Of a stretch of 15,106 nt of DNA, positions 7,650 through 15,106 are shown piece after piece. The position numbers and the translations under genes are program-made. Under the pieces are notes generated by a model, which saw nothing but the letters and a program-made list of their open reading frames with translations, made no database searches and had not been told where the DNA came from. The stretch covers positions 1-15,106 of the forward strand of contig CALCDN010000101.1 of NCBI GenBank assembly GCA_937900755.1, read 5' to 3'. How positions within the stretch are numbered: the stretch's first letter is position 1; each line of letters begins with the position of its first letter. The DNA is from an uncultured Acetobacter sp. GTDB taxonomy: Bacteria; Pseudomonadota; Alphaproteobacteria; Acetobacterales; Acetobacteraceae.

Positions 7650-7700
7650 ATCACACCCATCATCTGTGCAGTGTATTTGGCAGGAAAGAGCATTTCAGCA

Positions 7701-8885
7701 ATGACGCAATCCCCCACGGATGCCGCGGCCCCCGGCATTGCCGCCGCACAGGCCACCACAGCCCTGACGGATGCCGAAATCCGTGCACGCACGGATTCCT
7801 ACTTCAACCGCACCCGTCAGATTGTAGGCCATTTCGGGGACTGCGAAGTAACCTATGCCTTTTTCCTGCGCTGCCCCGTTATTTCCGCCCCTGGCATCAT
7901 GCTGGAATGGCTGAAAAATGTCATGGCCGAGCGCAACAGCGACTATACGGTCAACCTGCTTCACCCCGAGGGGGAATGGGTGGGCGCGGGCGAGCCACTG
8001 GTTTACGTGACCGGTTCGTTCCTGCATCTGGCTGACCTGGAAACACTTCTGCTCCAAAAGCTGGGCAGTTCCTGCGTTGCGGCCCTGCGCGCCTACCAGA
8101 TGGCGCTTTCCCTGCCGCAAACCCGCTTTCTGGCCATGGATGCCCGGCATTGCGCGGGGTATGAAATGCAGGAACTCATGGCCTATGCCGCCTCCATTGG
8201 CGGGCGGGCCGCCCAAAAGGACGGGGCCGTGGGCTTTGTTGGCACCGCCAACGATGCGGTCTCCGCCTTTTTTGGCACAACGCATGGCGCGGGCACCATG
8301 CCCCATGCCCTTATTGGCTATGCGGGCTCCACCGTGCGGGCGGCCGAAATGTTCCATGAAACATTCCCAAACTCGGACCTTGTGGTGCTGGTGGACTATT
8401 TCGGCCAGGAAATAACAGACGCACTGGCCGTGTGCACGCAGTTCGCGGACCTGGCAAAAGCTGGCCGCATTGCCGTACGGCTGGACACGCATGGCGGGCG
8501 GTTCATGGAGGGTTTGAACCCGCAGGAATCCTACGCCGTGGTCAACCGCCACGCCCCCGAGGCCCTGCGCCGCTACCGCTCGGACCGGGAACTGCGCTAC
8601 CTGATTGGCACCGGTGTTTCCGCCGCCTCCATCTGGAAAATGCGCGAGGCACTGGACGGGGCAGGGTTTGACCAGGTGCGGATTATTGCCTCATCAGGGT
8701 TTGGCGTCACCAAATGCGCCTGCATGGCCGACGCCCACGCCCCCATAGATGTTGTTGGCACGGGCTCGTTTATTCCTGAAATATGGAACGAAACCTACGC
8801 AACAGCCGATATTATTTCGTACAACGGTGTTGAGCGGGTTAAAATCGGGCGCGAATTCCTGTTCGCCTCCGCCCGCAACAAATAA
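7701..8885 (+). CDS. pncB: Nicotinate phosphoribosyltransferase
   Basis: A 394-residue enzyme of NAD salvage (Preiss-Handler route): nicotinate plus PRPP gives nicotinate mononucleotide, driven by ATP, in the cytoplasm. Family features seen are the N-terminal LTDAEIRARTDSYFNRTRQI (22-41), typical of the nicotinate PRTase family; the GTMPHALIG loop (198-206); the barrel strand with RLDTHGGRF (260-268); and ASSGFGVTKC (330-339) with DVVGTGSFI (350-358), which correspond to phosphate-binding loops of type II PRTases. Start at 7701: AGGAAAG lies about 12 bases upstream and similarity begins soon after; the upstream in-frame extension has poor coding character. The next gene begins 19 bases after the stop, suggesting an operon. 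Codon use is more GCC/ATT-biased than in the genes to the left. Confidence 0.88.
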   Translation: MTQSPTDAAAPGIAAAQATTALTDAEIRARTDSYFNRTRQIVGHFGDCEVTYAFFLRCPVISAPGIMLEWLKNVMAERNSDYTVNLLHPEGEWVGAGEPLVYVTGSFLHLADLETLLLQKLGSSCVAALRAYQMALSLPQTRFLAMDARHCAGYEMQELMAYAASIGGRAAQKDGAVGFVGTANDAVSAFFGTTHGAGTMPHALIGYAGSTVRAAEMFHETFPNSDLVVLVDYFGQEITDALAVCTQFADLAKAGRIAVRLDTHGGRFMEGLNPQESYAVVNRHAPEALRRYRSDRELRYLIGTGVSAASIWKMREALDGAGFDQVRIIASSGFGVTKCACMADAHAPIDVVGTGSFIPEIWNETYATADIISYNGVERVKIGREFLFASARNK

Positions 8886-8904
8886 AGACAGCTAGGGAAA
8901 ATCC

Positions 8905-9375
8905 ATGAACGAAACAGCCCCCCCCCAGGAGCAAGGCTGGAAAGTCCGTATTCTGGACCTGTCCGGCGGTGCCGAGGACAATGTTGTGGAAGACGTTGGC
9001 GTTTTTCATGACATGGCCCACGCCAACGCCTTTGCCCGCGCCTATGTGCGTGACAGCGTGGAACGCTGCCGTGTGCCCGGCGCCTCCGCCAAGGATGTGC
9101 TGGACACATGGATGAGCTTTGGCGAGGACGCGGTGGTGCTGGATGCGGCGGACATGGACGCAGCCATTGTGGACGCACAGGCCGATGGCTGGCGCTCGGC
9201 CAACGAACTGGATGACTTTACCGCAACCCCCGCAACCCCCATGGAGCGCGACTGGCGCATGCTGGACCCCCGCCGCCTGGTGGACGGGGAGGAAATCAGC
9301 CTTGAGGATGAGGACGCGGAAACGGACGAGGATGACACCGAACCGTTTGACCCCGGCCTGCACAACCTGCACTAA
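8905..9375 (+). CDS. Acidic protein of unknown function, linked to pncB
   Basis: A 156-residue soluble protein that I do not recognise. It has no signal peptide or membrane segment. The N-terminal half (12-90) reads as a compact alpha/beta domain (WKVRILDLSGG, HDMAHANAFARAYVRDSVERC, EDAVVLDAADMD) with a single Cys55. The last 30 residues contain a strongly acidic run (EEISLEDEDAETDEDDTE, 129-146) before a short FDPGLHNLH end. It starts 19 bases after pncB with AGGG about 8 bases before the ATG, so it is almost certainly co-transcribed with pncB, and gltX follows 72 bases later. The acidic tail could serve as a binding or mimicry surface, but that is speculation. The gene is real judging by codon use, spacing and ribosome site; function is unknown. 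Confidence 0.8.
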   Translation: MNETAPPQEQGWKVRILDLSGGAEDNVVEDVGVFHDMAHANAFARAYVRDSVERCRVPGASAKDVLDTWMSFGEDAVVLDAADMDAAIVDAQADGWRSANELDDFTATPATPMERDWRMLDPRRLVDGEEISLEDEDAETDEDDTEPFDPGLHNLH

Positions 9376-9447
9376 GCCGCCACCACCCTCGTTTTATGTG
9401 TCCTTCATGCTGGTCTTTCCAGCTCATTCACGGCATAAGCCTCTGTT

Positions 9448-10779
9448 ATGAAACTCCGCTTTGCGCCCAGCCCTACCGGCCTTCTCCATGTGGGCAATGC
9501 CCGCCTGGCCCTTGCCAACGCCCTGTTTGCCCGCCGCAACAAGGGCAAGTTCCAACTGCGTATTGATGATACGGATACCGCTCGCTCGCGCGAGGAACTG
9601 GTAGGCGCCATCCAGCAGGACCTGGAATGGATGGGCATTGCCTGGGACGAAACCTTCCGCCAGACCGAACGGCTGGACCGCTACGCCGCCGCCATTGAAA
9701 AACTCAAGGCGTCCGGCCACCTGTACCCCTGCTTTGAAAGCGAGCAGGAACTGGCCGCCAAGCGCGAAACCCAGATTCGCCAGCGTCGCGCCCCGGTGTA
9801 TGACCGCGCCATGCTGCGCATGACCGAGCAGCAGCGCGCACAGGCCGAGGCCAACGGCAAGGTGCCTTACTGGCGCTTCAAGCTTTCTGGCCGCGTTGTG
9901 CGCTGGCGCGACCTTGTCATGGGGGACTGCCAGGTCAAGCTGCCCTCCGTCTCCGACCCGGTTCTGGTCCGCACCGATGGCACGGTACTGTACACGCTGG
10001 CCTCGGTCGTGGATGACCTGGAAACAGGGATCAGCCACATTATCCGTGGGGAAGACCACGTGACCAACACCGGTGTGCAGATCGACATTGCCGAGGCCCT
10101 GGGCGCACGCCCCGACCACTTCCGCTTTGCCCACCTGCCCCTGCTGCTGGACGAAAACGGCGGCAAGCTCTCCAAACGCTTTGACGCATGCTCCTTGCGT
10201 ACACTGCGCCAGGACGGAGTGGAGGCACAGGCCCTGATCTCCTACCTTGCCCGGCTTGGCAGTTCGGACGATCCGGCATTGATGCCCTTTGACGCGCTGG
10301 CCCAGAGCTACGACCTCTCCCACATCTCGCGCTCGGCCGCCCGGTTTGACACACGCCAGCTACTGGCCATGAACCACCGCCACCTTGCCCAGCTTCCCTT
10401 TGCCGCAGTGGCCGAAAGGCTGCCAAAAGGTGCGACCGAGGCCTTCTGGCTGGCCATTCGCAGCAATATCGACCTGCTGTCCGAGGCCAGGCTGTGGCTG
10501 AGCGTTGTGGAGGGGGACATTATCCCCCCCGTGCAGGAGGAAGAGGAAACTTTCCTCAAGGAATCCGCATCCCTGCTCCCGCCCGAACCGTGGGACGAAG
10601 GAACGTGGAAAACCTGGACGGCCGCCATCAAGGACAGGACAGGCCGGAGCGGGAAGGCCCTGTTTCACCCGTTGCGCGTGGCCCTGACGGGGGAGGAACA
10701 TGGCCCCGAACTGCGCGACCTGCTCCCCCTTATTGGCCGCGAACGCGCGCTGGCCCGCCTGCTGCCATCCCACGTCTGA
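9448..10779 (+). CDS. gltX: Glutamate--tRNA ligase
   Basis: A 443-residue class I aminoacyl-tRNA synthetase charging tRNA-Glu, and possibly tRNA-Gln in organisms that use the transamidation route. The Rossmann fold begins directly: RFAPSPTGLLHVGNARLALAN, with HVGN (14-17) as the HIGH motif and LRIDDTDTARS just after. The KMSKS motif is KLSKR (240-244). RGEDHVTNT (200-208) and the anticodon-binding helical C-terminus follow. Only one Cys (CF, 95) is left where zinc-binding GluRSs carry a Cys cluster, so no zinc site is expected. An in-frame TAA at 9436 rules out a longer start; the ribosome site is poor. Many alphaproteobacteria carry two GluRS paralogs; which one this is cannot be decided here. 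Probably expressed with the two genes upstream. Confidence 0.95.
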   Translation: MKLRFAPSPTGLLHVGNARLALANALFARRNKGKFQLRIDDTDTARSREELVGAIQQDLEWMGIAWDETFRQTERLDRYAAAIEKLKASGHLYPCFESEQELAAKRETQIRQRRAPVYDRAMLRMTEQQRAQAEANGKVPYWRFKLSGRVVRWRDLVMGDCQVKLPSVSDPVLVRTDGTVLYTLASVVDDLETGISHIIRGEDHVTNTGVQIDIAEALGARPDHFRFAHLPLLLDENGGKLSKRFDACSLRTLRQDGVEAQALISYLARLGSSDDPALMPFDALAQSYDLSHISRSAARFDTRQLLAMNHRHLAQLPFAAVAERLPKGATEAFWLAIRSNIDLLSEARLWLSVVEGDIIPPVQEEEETFLKESASLLPPEPWDEGTWKTWTAAIKDRTGRSGKALFHPLRVALTGEEHGPELRDLLPLIGRERALARLLPSHV

Positions 10780-10795
10780 GCCACAACAGGGTGCG

Positions 10796-10835
10796 CGAAC
10801 CGGCCGTGGCGGCAATATGCGCGCCATCCGGTTCG
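10796..10835 (+). terminator. Nested hairpin after gltX
   Basis: CGAACCGG (10796-10803) pairs with CCGGTTCG (10828-10835), enclosing TGGCG (10807-10811)/CGCCA (10822-10826) and a GC/GC pair around AATAT. This long stem starts 17 bases after the gltX stop. It suits transcript termination or 3'-end stabilisation; there is no U-tract. Confidence 0.5.
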
Positions 10836-10887
10836 GCCCGCATGGCGGCCTGTGGCCCAGCTTTTGGTGTCTATCCGCTAACATGAC

Positions 10888-10915
10888 TTGACCCGGCGCG
10901 TTCTCCCCTTTCAAT
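10888..10915 (+). promoter_or_regulatory. Candidate promoter for the HAD hydrolase
   Basis: TTGACC (10888-10893) is followed after 16 bases by TTCAAT (10910-10915), matching the sigma70 consensus at 5 and 4 of 6 positions. It lies 40 bases before the chosen ATG. Sequence match only. Confidence 0.3.
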
Positions 10916-10955
10916 AGGGGTTTGCTCCGTCTTGTTCTGTCAGTCTGGATTTTGT

Positions 10956-12245
10956 ATGCGCCCTGTTCTGCACCGCCGTACATTTGGCCTGGGTCTGGGC
11001 ATGCTCTTGGCGGCCCCCACCGCCGGACGCGCAACCGGCCTGCCCGACCTGATGGACCGCCCACCCCCTGAACTGGAGGAACTGAAGTGGCACCCCCCGC
11101 TCAGGGAGGCCATTCAGGCGCTGATAAACGCGCACGGCCAGTATTCCGAAACCTATAACACCAGCAGTCCCCCCTATGTGGTCATGGACTGGAACAATAC
11201 GGCCATCGTGGGCGATGTGCAGCAAACGCTGTTTATGTTCATGCTCGAACACTTCTGTTTTCTTATGCCTGCCCAGAAGTTTCGCAAGCTGATCCATGTT
11301 CACGCCGCCAGCCACCCCCTGCCCGCACCATTTGCAAACATGGCAGGCCAGCCGGTTGTTTTTTCCGACCTTGTGGACGATATCGTGGAGGACTACAGCG
11401 CGCTGGCCGCCCGCTATGGCCACCTGCCCCACCCCATTGCGCGCGAAGAACTGCAAGACAACCCGGCCAAGCTGGCGTTCAGGGCGCGCATGGCGTTCTG
11501 CCATCAGGCGGTGGCCGCACTGCATGGCCCCGATGCCGCCCAGCAATGGATGATCCGCCTGGTGGCCGAACAGACCCAGACCGATGTCATCGCCCTGAGC
11601 CGGGCAGCCAATGAATGGTGCCTTGGCGCCTCCATCACCAACCAGACGTGGCTCTGCCCACCCTCCCGCCCCGGCAAGGCCGGTCCGGTGCAGGCACAAA
11701 TTACCCAGATGCTGCGGCTTACGCCGGAAATGGGCAACCTGCTCCAGATTTTGCAAGAACATGGCATAGACCCCATTATCTGCTCCTCGGCGCTGGAGGA
11801 CCTGATAGCCCTGTTCGCCACATCCGCCGAATATGGGTACAATCTCCGGCACGAGCACGTTTTTGGCGCACGCCTGATGGAACGCAAGGGGGTGATGGAA
11901 CCCACCGAGCCCCCCCACTATCCCTTCCCGGCCGGTGCGGGCAAAACCGAGTTGATCCGTGTCCACTTTGAACAGAAAAGAAAGCAGCCCCCCCTCATGA
12001 TCTTTGCCGGGGAGGACAGCACGGCGGACCTGCTCGGGGCTTTCTCCACCACACCCCTATGCTGCCTGATAAACCGCAAGCAATCCGACGCCATGCAGGT
12101 TTTCCTGCGCGAGGCCGCACAGCCCGCCAGCGCAGGCACCCCCCGCAGGCTCTACCTGCAGGGCCGTGATGAGAACACGGGAGAATGGCGGCCCCATGCC
12201 ACAAGCCTGCTCCTTGGCAGCACCACGCCAAGCCTGCCCACGTAA
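10956..12245 (+). CDS. Tat-exported HAD-superfamily hydrolase, phosphorylcholine-phosphatase-like
   Basis: A 429-residue exported protein of the HAD superfamily, closest in layout to the PchP (phosphorylcholine phosphatase) group; the substrate here is not known. The N-terminus MRPVLHRRTFGLGLGMLLAAP is a twin-arginine signal (RRTF at 7-10), so the folded enzyme should act in the periplasm. HAD motifs: motif I VVMDWNNT (nucleophile Asp78), motif II ICSSA (Ser277/Ser278), motif III Lys330 in GKTELIRVHF, motif IV GEDSTAD (Asp354, Asp358). The usual acid/base Asp two residues after the nucleophile is Asn80, which may change chemistry. A large insertion between motifs I and II forms the cap. The ATG at 10956 gives a canonical Tat n-region; a TTG eight codons earlier is possible. 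It ends 9 bases from the stop of the opposing copA. Confidence 0.78.
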   Translation: MRPVLHRRTFGLGLGMLLAAPTAGRATGLPDLMDRPPPELEELKWHPPLREAIQALINAHGQYSETYNTSSPPYVVMDWNNTAIVGDVQQTLFMFMLEHFCFLMPAQKFRKLIHVHAASHPLPAPFANMAGQPVVFSDLVDDIVEDYSALAARYGHLPHPIAREELQDNPAKLAFRARMAFCHQAVAALHGPDAAQQWMIRLVAEQTQTDVIALSRAANEWCLGASITNQTWLCPPSRPGKAGPVQAQITQMLRLTPEMGNLLQILQEHGIDPIICSSALEDLIALFATSAEYGYNLRHEHVFGARLMERKGVMEPTEPPHYPFPAGAGKTELIRVHFEQKRKQPPLMIFAGEDSTADLLGAFSTTPLCCLINRKQSDAMQVFLREAAQPASAGTPRRLYLQGRDENTGEWRPHATSLLLGSTTPSLPT

Positions 12246-12254
12246 AAACCCTGC

Positions 12255-14642
12255 TTACAAGGACCAGACCTTGCGGGCCTTCCAGCGGTTGAGCAGCAGG
12301 GAGTTACTGACAACCGAGACGGAACTCATGGCCATGGCCGCCCCGGCAAAGACCGGGTCCAACAGGCCAAACGCCGCCAGTGGCAAACCCAGTATGTTGT
12401 AGATAAACGCAAAAAACAGGTTCTGCCGAATTTTGGCAACCGTTGCGCGCGAGAGGGAGAGCGCATCGACCAGGGCCGTCAACTGGCTGCGCACAAGCAC
12501 CACATCCGCAGTTTCGAGCGCTATATCCGCCCCTGCTCCAATGGCAAAGCTGACATCGGCCAAAGCCAGGGCCGGGGCATCGTTTATGCCGTCCCCCACC
12601 ATGCCCACGCAGTGCTGCCCATTGGCCCGGAGCCGGGCGATCTGGGTGGCCTTGCCATCTGGCAGGACTCCGGCCACGACCTCGTCTATGCCAACCTGCC
12701 GCGCCACGGCCTGGGCGGCGCGCTCGTTATCCCCACTGAGCATGACCACGCGCAGCCCCTCGCTGCGCAAGGCGGCAATGGCAAGCTGGGCCTCCGGGCG
12801 CACCTGATCGGCCAGCCCAAAATAGGCCACCACGCTCCCCCCGCGCGCCAGCGCCACAATGCTCTGCCCGCGTGCCTGCCAGCCATCGGTCAATGCGCTG
12901 TCTATCTGGCAGCCAAGCTGGCGCATGTAGGCAAGGGAACCAAGGTACACGTCATCCGCGCCCGCGCGGGCCTGGACCCCTTGCCCCGGTATGGCTCTGA
13001 AGGCGGATATGGCGGCAGGGGCTGCCTCGCGTGCCGTGGCATAGGCCACGACGGCGCGGGCCAGAGGGTGCTCGGAATTCTGCTCCAGCGCACGCGCCAG
13101 CCCCAGAACCCCCTGCTCCTCCACACCGGGGGCGAGTTGCGCCTGCACAACACCGGGTTGGCCCATGGTGAGCGTACCGGTTTTATCCGTGACCAGAATA
13201 TCCATTTTACGCGCCTGTTCCAGCGCATCCGCGTTACGGAACAAAATACCCGCCTGCGCGCCAAGGCCCGTGCCAACCATAATGGCCGTGGGCGTTGCCA
13301 GCCCCAATGAACAGGGGCAGGCAATAACCAGAACAGACACCGCATTGACCAGGCTGGCCCCAAAATCGCCCGTAATGGCCCAGCCAAGGCCCAGGGCCAG
13401 CACGGCCAGCCCCAGCACACAGGGCACAAACACCGCCGCCACACGGTCCGCCAGGCGTTGCACGCTGGCCTTGCTGCCCTGTGCCTGCTCCACCATGCGC
13501 ACAATGCCCGACAACACGGTTTGCGCGCCCACCCTGGTGGCCTGCACACGCAAGGCTCCGGTCTGGTTGAGTGTCCCCGCGAACACCCGCGCACCCGTGG
13601 TTTTGGCAACAGGCGCGCTCTCCCCCGTTAACATGGCCTCATCCAGGTCGGAGCGACCATCGAGCACCAGCCCGTCCACGGCCACACTCTCGCCCGGGCG
13701 GACCATGAACACGGCACCAGGCACAAGCTGCTCCACCGGCTGCTCCACCCACTGGCCATTATGCTCCACATGCGCGGTGCGGGGTTGCAGGTGCAAAAGG
13801 CTCTGCATGCCCGCACTCGCGCGGGCCTTGGCGCGGGCCTCCAGCAACCGCCCGAGCAGGACAAGGGTCGTAACCAGCGCGCCGGTTTCAAAATAAACAG
13901 GCTGGTCAAGGCCGCAAACCGCCACAACGGTGCTGAACACAAAGGCAATGCCCGTCCCCATGACCACCAGCACATCCATATTGGCAGCCCCACCGCGCAA
14001 CGCGTGCAAGGCGCCCCCATACATGGCCCGGCCACACCAGAACTGCACAACACCCGCCAGCACAAACTGGCACCACAACGGCAGCATGCTGGCGGCATGG
14101 AACCCCGCCAGCATGCCCAGCATCTGCCCCAAAAAGGGCAGGCTCAGGAGTGCGGCAAGCACAAAGTTCCGCCATTCCCCCTGCCATGCGGCCTTGTGCT
14201 GCGCAGCTTGCGCGTCCGGGTCCTGCTGGCTGTACGGGCTTGCGCCATAACCCGCCTTTTCCACACTTGCTATCAGGGCCTGCGCATCCACCACACCGGG
14301 CACGAAGCTGACATGCGCGCGCTCGCTCGCCAGATTGACCGAGGCCTGAACGGATGGCAGGGCATTGAGCACTTTTTCCACCCGGCTGACGCAGGACGCG
14401 CATGTCAGCCCGGTCAGGGCCAGGTCAACACTGGTGGTTTCGGGCACAAAACCCGCGCCACGCACGGCGGCAAGCACCTGTGGCACCTGAGCCTGCGGGT
14501 CCTCCAGCGTGACCTGCGCCCTTGCCGTGGCAAAATTAACCGCTGCCTGCACACCCGGCTGGCGGTTGAGCACTTTTTCCAACCGGGCGGCGCAACTGGC
14601 GCAGGTCATGCCCGCCACGGAAAAACTGACAATCTGGCTCAT
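12255..14642 (-). CDS. copA: Cu(I)-exporting P-type ATPase
   Basis: A 795-residue inner-membrane P1B-1 ATPase pumping cytoplasmic Cu(I) outward. Two N-terminal heavy-metal-associated domains each carry a CxxC: GMTCASC (Cys14/Cys17) and GLTCASC (Cys81/Cys84). Then come membrane segments, the actuator TGES (339-342), the transport motif CPC (442-444), the phosphorylated Asp486 in DKTGT, HP (525-526) in the nucleotide domain, and GDGIND (683-688). The last two membrane segments hold the Cu(I) ligands expected of this subclass: Tyr-Asn in IYNILG, and Met and Ser in AMSSVS. The start at 14642 was chosen because the HMA domain begins at residue 5 and upstream in-frame sequence has no similarity; AGAGAG serves as a weak ribosome site. 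It is divergent from a His/Met-rich exported protein across a shared 125-base region with a CsoR-like dyad, which suggests copper induction. Confidence 0.96.
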   Translation of the reverse strand: MSQIVSFSVAGMTCASCAARLEKVLNRQPGVQAAVNFATARAQVTLEDPQAQVPQVLAAVRGAGFVPETTSVDLALTGLTCASCVSRVEKVLNALPSVQASVNLASERAHVSFVPGVVDAQALIASVEKAGYGASPYSQQDPDAQAAQHKAAWQGEWRNFVLAALLSLPFLGQMLGMLAGFHAASMLPLWCQFVLAGVVQFWCGRAMYGGALHALRGGAANMDVLVVMGTGIAFVFSTVVAVCGLDQPVYFETGALVTTLVLLGRLLEARAKARASAGMQSLLHLQPRTAHVEHNGQWVEQPVEQLVPGAVFMVRPGESVAVDGLVLDGRSDLDEAMLTGESAPVAKTTGARVFAGTLNQTGALRVQATRVGAQTVLSGIVRMVEQAQGSKASVQRLADRVAAVFVPCVLGLAVLALGLGWAITGDFGASLVNAVSVLVIACPCSLGLATPTAIMVGTGLGAQAGILFRNADALEQARKMDILVTDKTGTLTMGQPGVVQAQLAPGVEEQGVLGLARALEQNSEHPLARAVVAYATAREAAPAAISAFRAIPGQGVQARAGADDVYLGSLAYMRQLGCQIDSALTDGWQARGQSIVALARGGSVVAYFGLADQVRPEAQLAIAALRSEGLRVVMLSGDNERAAQAVARQVGIDEVVAGVLPDGKATQIARLRANGQHCVGMVGDGINDAPALALADVSFAIGAGADIALETADVVLVRSQLTALVDALSLSRATVAKIRQNLFFAFIYNILGLPLAAFGLLDPVFAGAAMAMSSVSVVSNSLLLNRWKARKVWSL

Positions 14643-14732
14643 GCTCTCTGGTACTCCATGCCCGCGGCCACACACCGGGCGGAACAGGCCAACGCACAGG
14701 GGTGAACGGCGTGTAACCCGCGCCCATTCTTC

Positions 14733-14761
14733 TTGCCATACATGCCCCCTAGGGGTATATT
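14733..14761 (+). promoter_or_regulatory. Sigma70-type promoter for the His-rich gene
   Basis: TTGCCA (14733-14738), a 17-base spacer and TATATT (14756-14761) match the sigma70 consensus at 5 of 6 positions in each hexamer. The expected transcription start, six to seven bases after the -10, falls at about 14768, the A of the ATG. This makes the downstream gene a candidate leaderless mRNA. The CsoR-like dyad overlaps the spacer and -10. Confidence 0.6.
14742..14758. promoter_or_regulatory. CsoR/RcnR-family-like operator
   Basis: ATGCCCC (14742-14748), spacer CTA, GGGGTAT (14752-14758) is a dyad with one mismatch. Its GC-rich core flanked by AT/TA resembles operators of copper sensors of the CsoR family, known from copA-type promoters. 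It lies in the intergenic region between copA and the His-rich gene, inside the latter's promoter, where a bound repressor would block RNA polymerase. No csoR gene is in the window, so the regulator is inferred. A MerR-type CueR operator, expected for many proteobacterial copA genes, is not apparent. Confidence 0.55.
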
Positions 14762-14767
14762 TAAAAA

Positions 14768-15106
14768 ATGCGTCGCCTTTCTCTCTTCCGCCAGATGGTT
14801 CTGGGTTGCCTGCTCATGCTGGCCGCCACATCCGGCCTTTGGGCGCTGTACAGTCCCGCGCAGGCGGCGCAGACCACCATGGTCCATGCCGCCATGGCCA
14901 TGGACATGCCCCCGACCATGCACGCAGCCCCAGGGGCACAGGCGGGAACAACGCTCCCGCACCACCACGGCGCAACAGCCGTTGGCTGCCCCTCCACCAC
15001 GGCTGCCGCACACCACCTTATGCACCACCACGGCGCATGCTGCATGACGGGGAACCCCCTGTCTGTTGTGGGCACATCGGTTGGCGTGCTGCCCGTGGGC
15101 TTTTTG
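14768..15106 (+). CDS. His/Met/Cys-rich exported protein, probable copper handling (3' end outside window)
   Basis: The first 113 codons of a protein continuing past the window. MRRLSLFRQMVLGCLLMLAA begins a signal peptide or membrane anchor, with a likely cleavage after SPAQA (29-33). The exported part is crowded with potential copper ligands: Met38, 43, 45, 47, 51, 85 and 93; His40, 52, 65-67, 82, 83 and 86-88; and Cys74, 91 and 92. Notable clusters are AMAMDMPPTMH, HHHG (twice) and ACCM. An in-frame TAA at 14762 makes 14768 the earliest start. There is no Shine-Dalgarno site, which fits the leaderless promoter just upstream. Divergence from copA and the shared dyad suggest periplasmic copper binding or sensing. 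It loosely resembles short exported metal-resistance proteins such as the DUF2946 group; that is not certain. Confidence 0.7.
   Translation, partial: MRRLSLFRQMVLGCLLMLAATSGLWALYSPAQAAQTTMVHAAMAMDMPPTMHAAPGAQAGTTLPHHHGATAVGCPSTTAAAHHLMHHHGACCMTGNPLSVVGTSVGVLPVGFL

Noticed and set aside
10911..11966. A 351-codon minus-strand open frame
   Set aside because: Antisense to the HAD hydrolase; no motif, signal or ribosome site supports it.
13761..14705. A 314-codon plus-strand open frame
   Set aside because: Antisense to copA, including its metal-binding domains.
14733..15047. A 104-codon plus-strand frame overlapping the His-rich gene
   Set aside because: It is in a different frame, is Pro/Arg-rich, and lacks a signal peptide; the frame starting at 14768 has an exported-protein layout and metal-ligand clusters.

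Overview
The window looks like the chromosome of a GC-rich alphaproteobacterium. An acetic acid bacterium of the Komagataeibacter/Gluconacetobacter type is most likely, judging from the codon use, the plant-type (class II) DAHP synthase, the bacterial-type ferredoxin-NADP reductase and the intergenic hairpin repeat. That assignment is inference; no rRNA or marker gene is present. I found no tRNA, rRNA, CRISPR array, transposase, integrase or phage gene.

Left part (1-5521): an SUV3-like DExH-box RNA helicase runs leftward off the window. Divergent from it is a ferredoxin--NADP reductase (fpr), then a three-stem hairpin repeat, then a glutathione reductase (gor), both rightward. The two reductases are NADPH/flavin enzymes of electron transfer and thiol redox balance. 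A worn copy of the hairpin repeat lies on the other side of gor.

Middle (5522-9447): a small secreted acidic protein of unknown role points left. Divergent from it is class II DAHP synthase, the first step of the shikimate pathway, preceded by a terminator-like hairpin with a U-tract that could be an attenuator. Next come a nicotinate phosphoribosyltransferase (pncB, NAD salvage) and a closely linked acidic protein of unknown function. Codon preference appears to change at about 7,600, from GCG/TCG-rich to GCC/TCC-rich.

Right part (9448-15106): a glutamyl-tRNA synthetase (gltX), then a Tat-exported HAD hydrolase related to phosphorylcholine phosphatase with an altered catalytic motif. Tail to tail with it is a Cu(I)-exporting P-type ATPase (copA). 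Divergent from copA is a His/Met/Cys-rich exported protein cut by the window end. The copA intergenic region holds a CsoR-like GC-rich dyad inside a good sigma70 promoter whose predicted start coincides with the ATG of the His-rich protein. This suggests a copper-controlled, leaderless gene.

Most of the window is ordinary housekeeping. The points most worth following are the leaderless CsoR-type promoter with its His-rich protein, the DWNNT variant HAD enzyme, and the possible attenuator before DAHP synthase. I see no clear sign of a wholly new multi-gene system.
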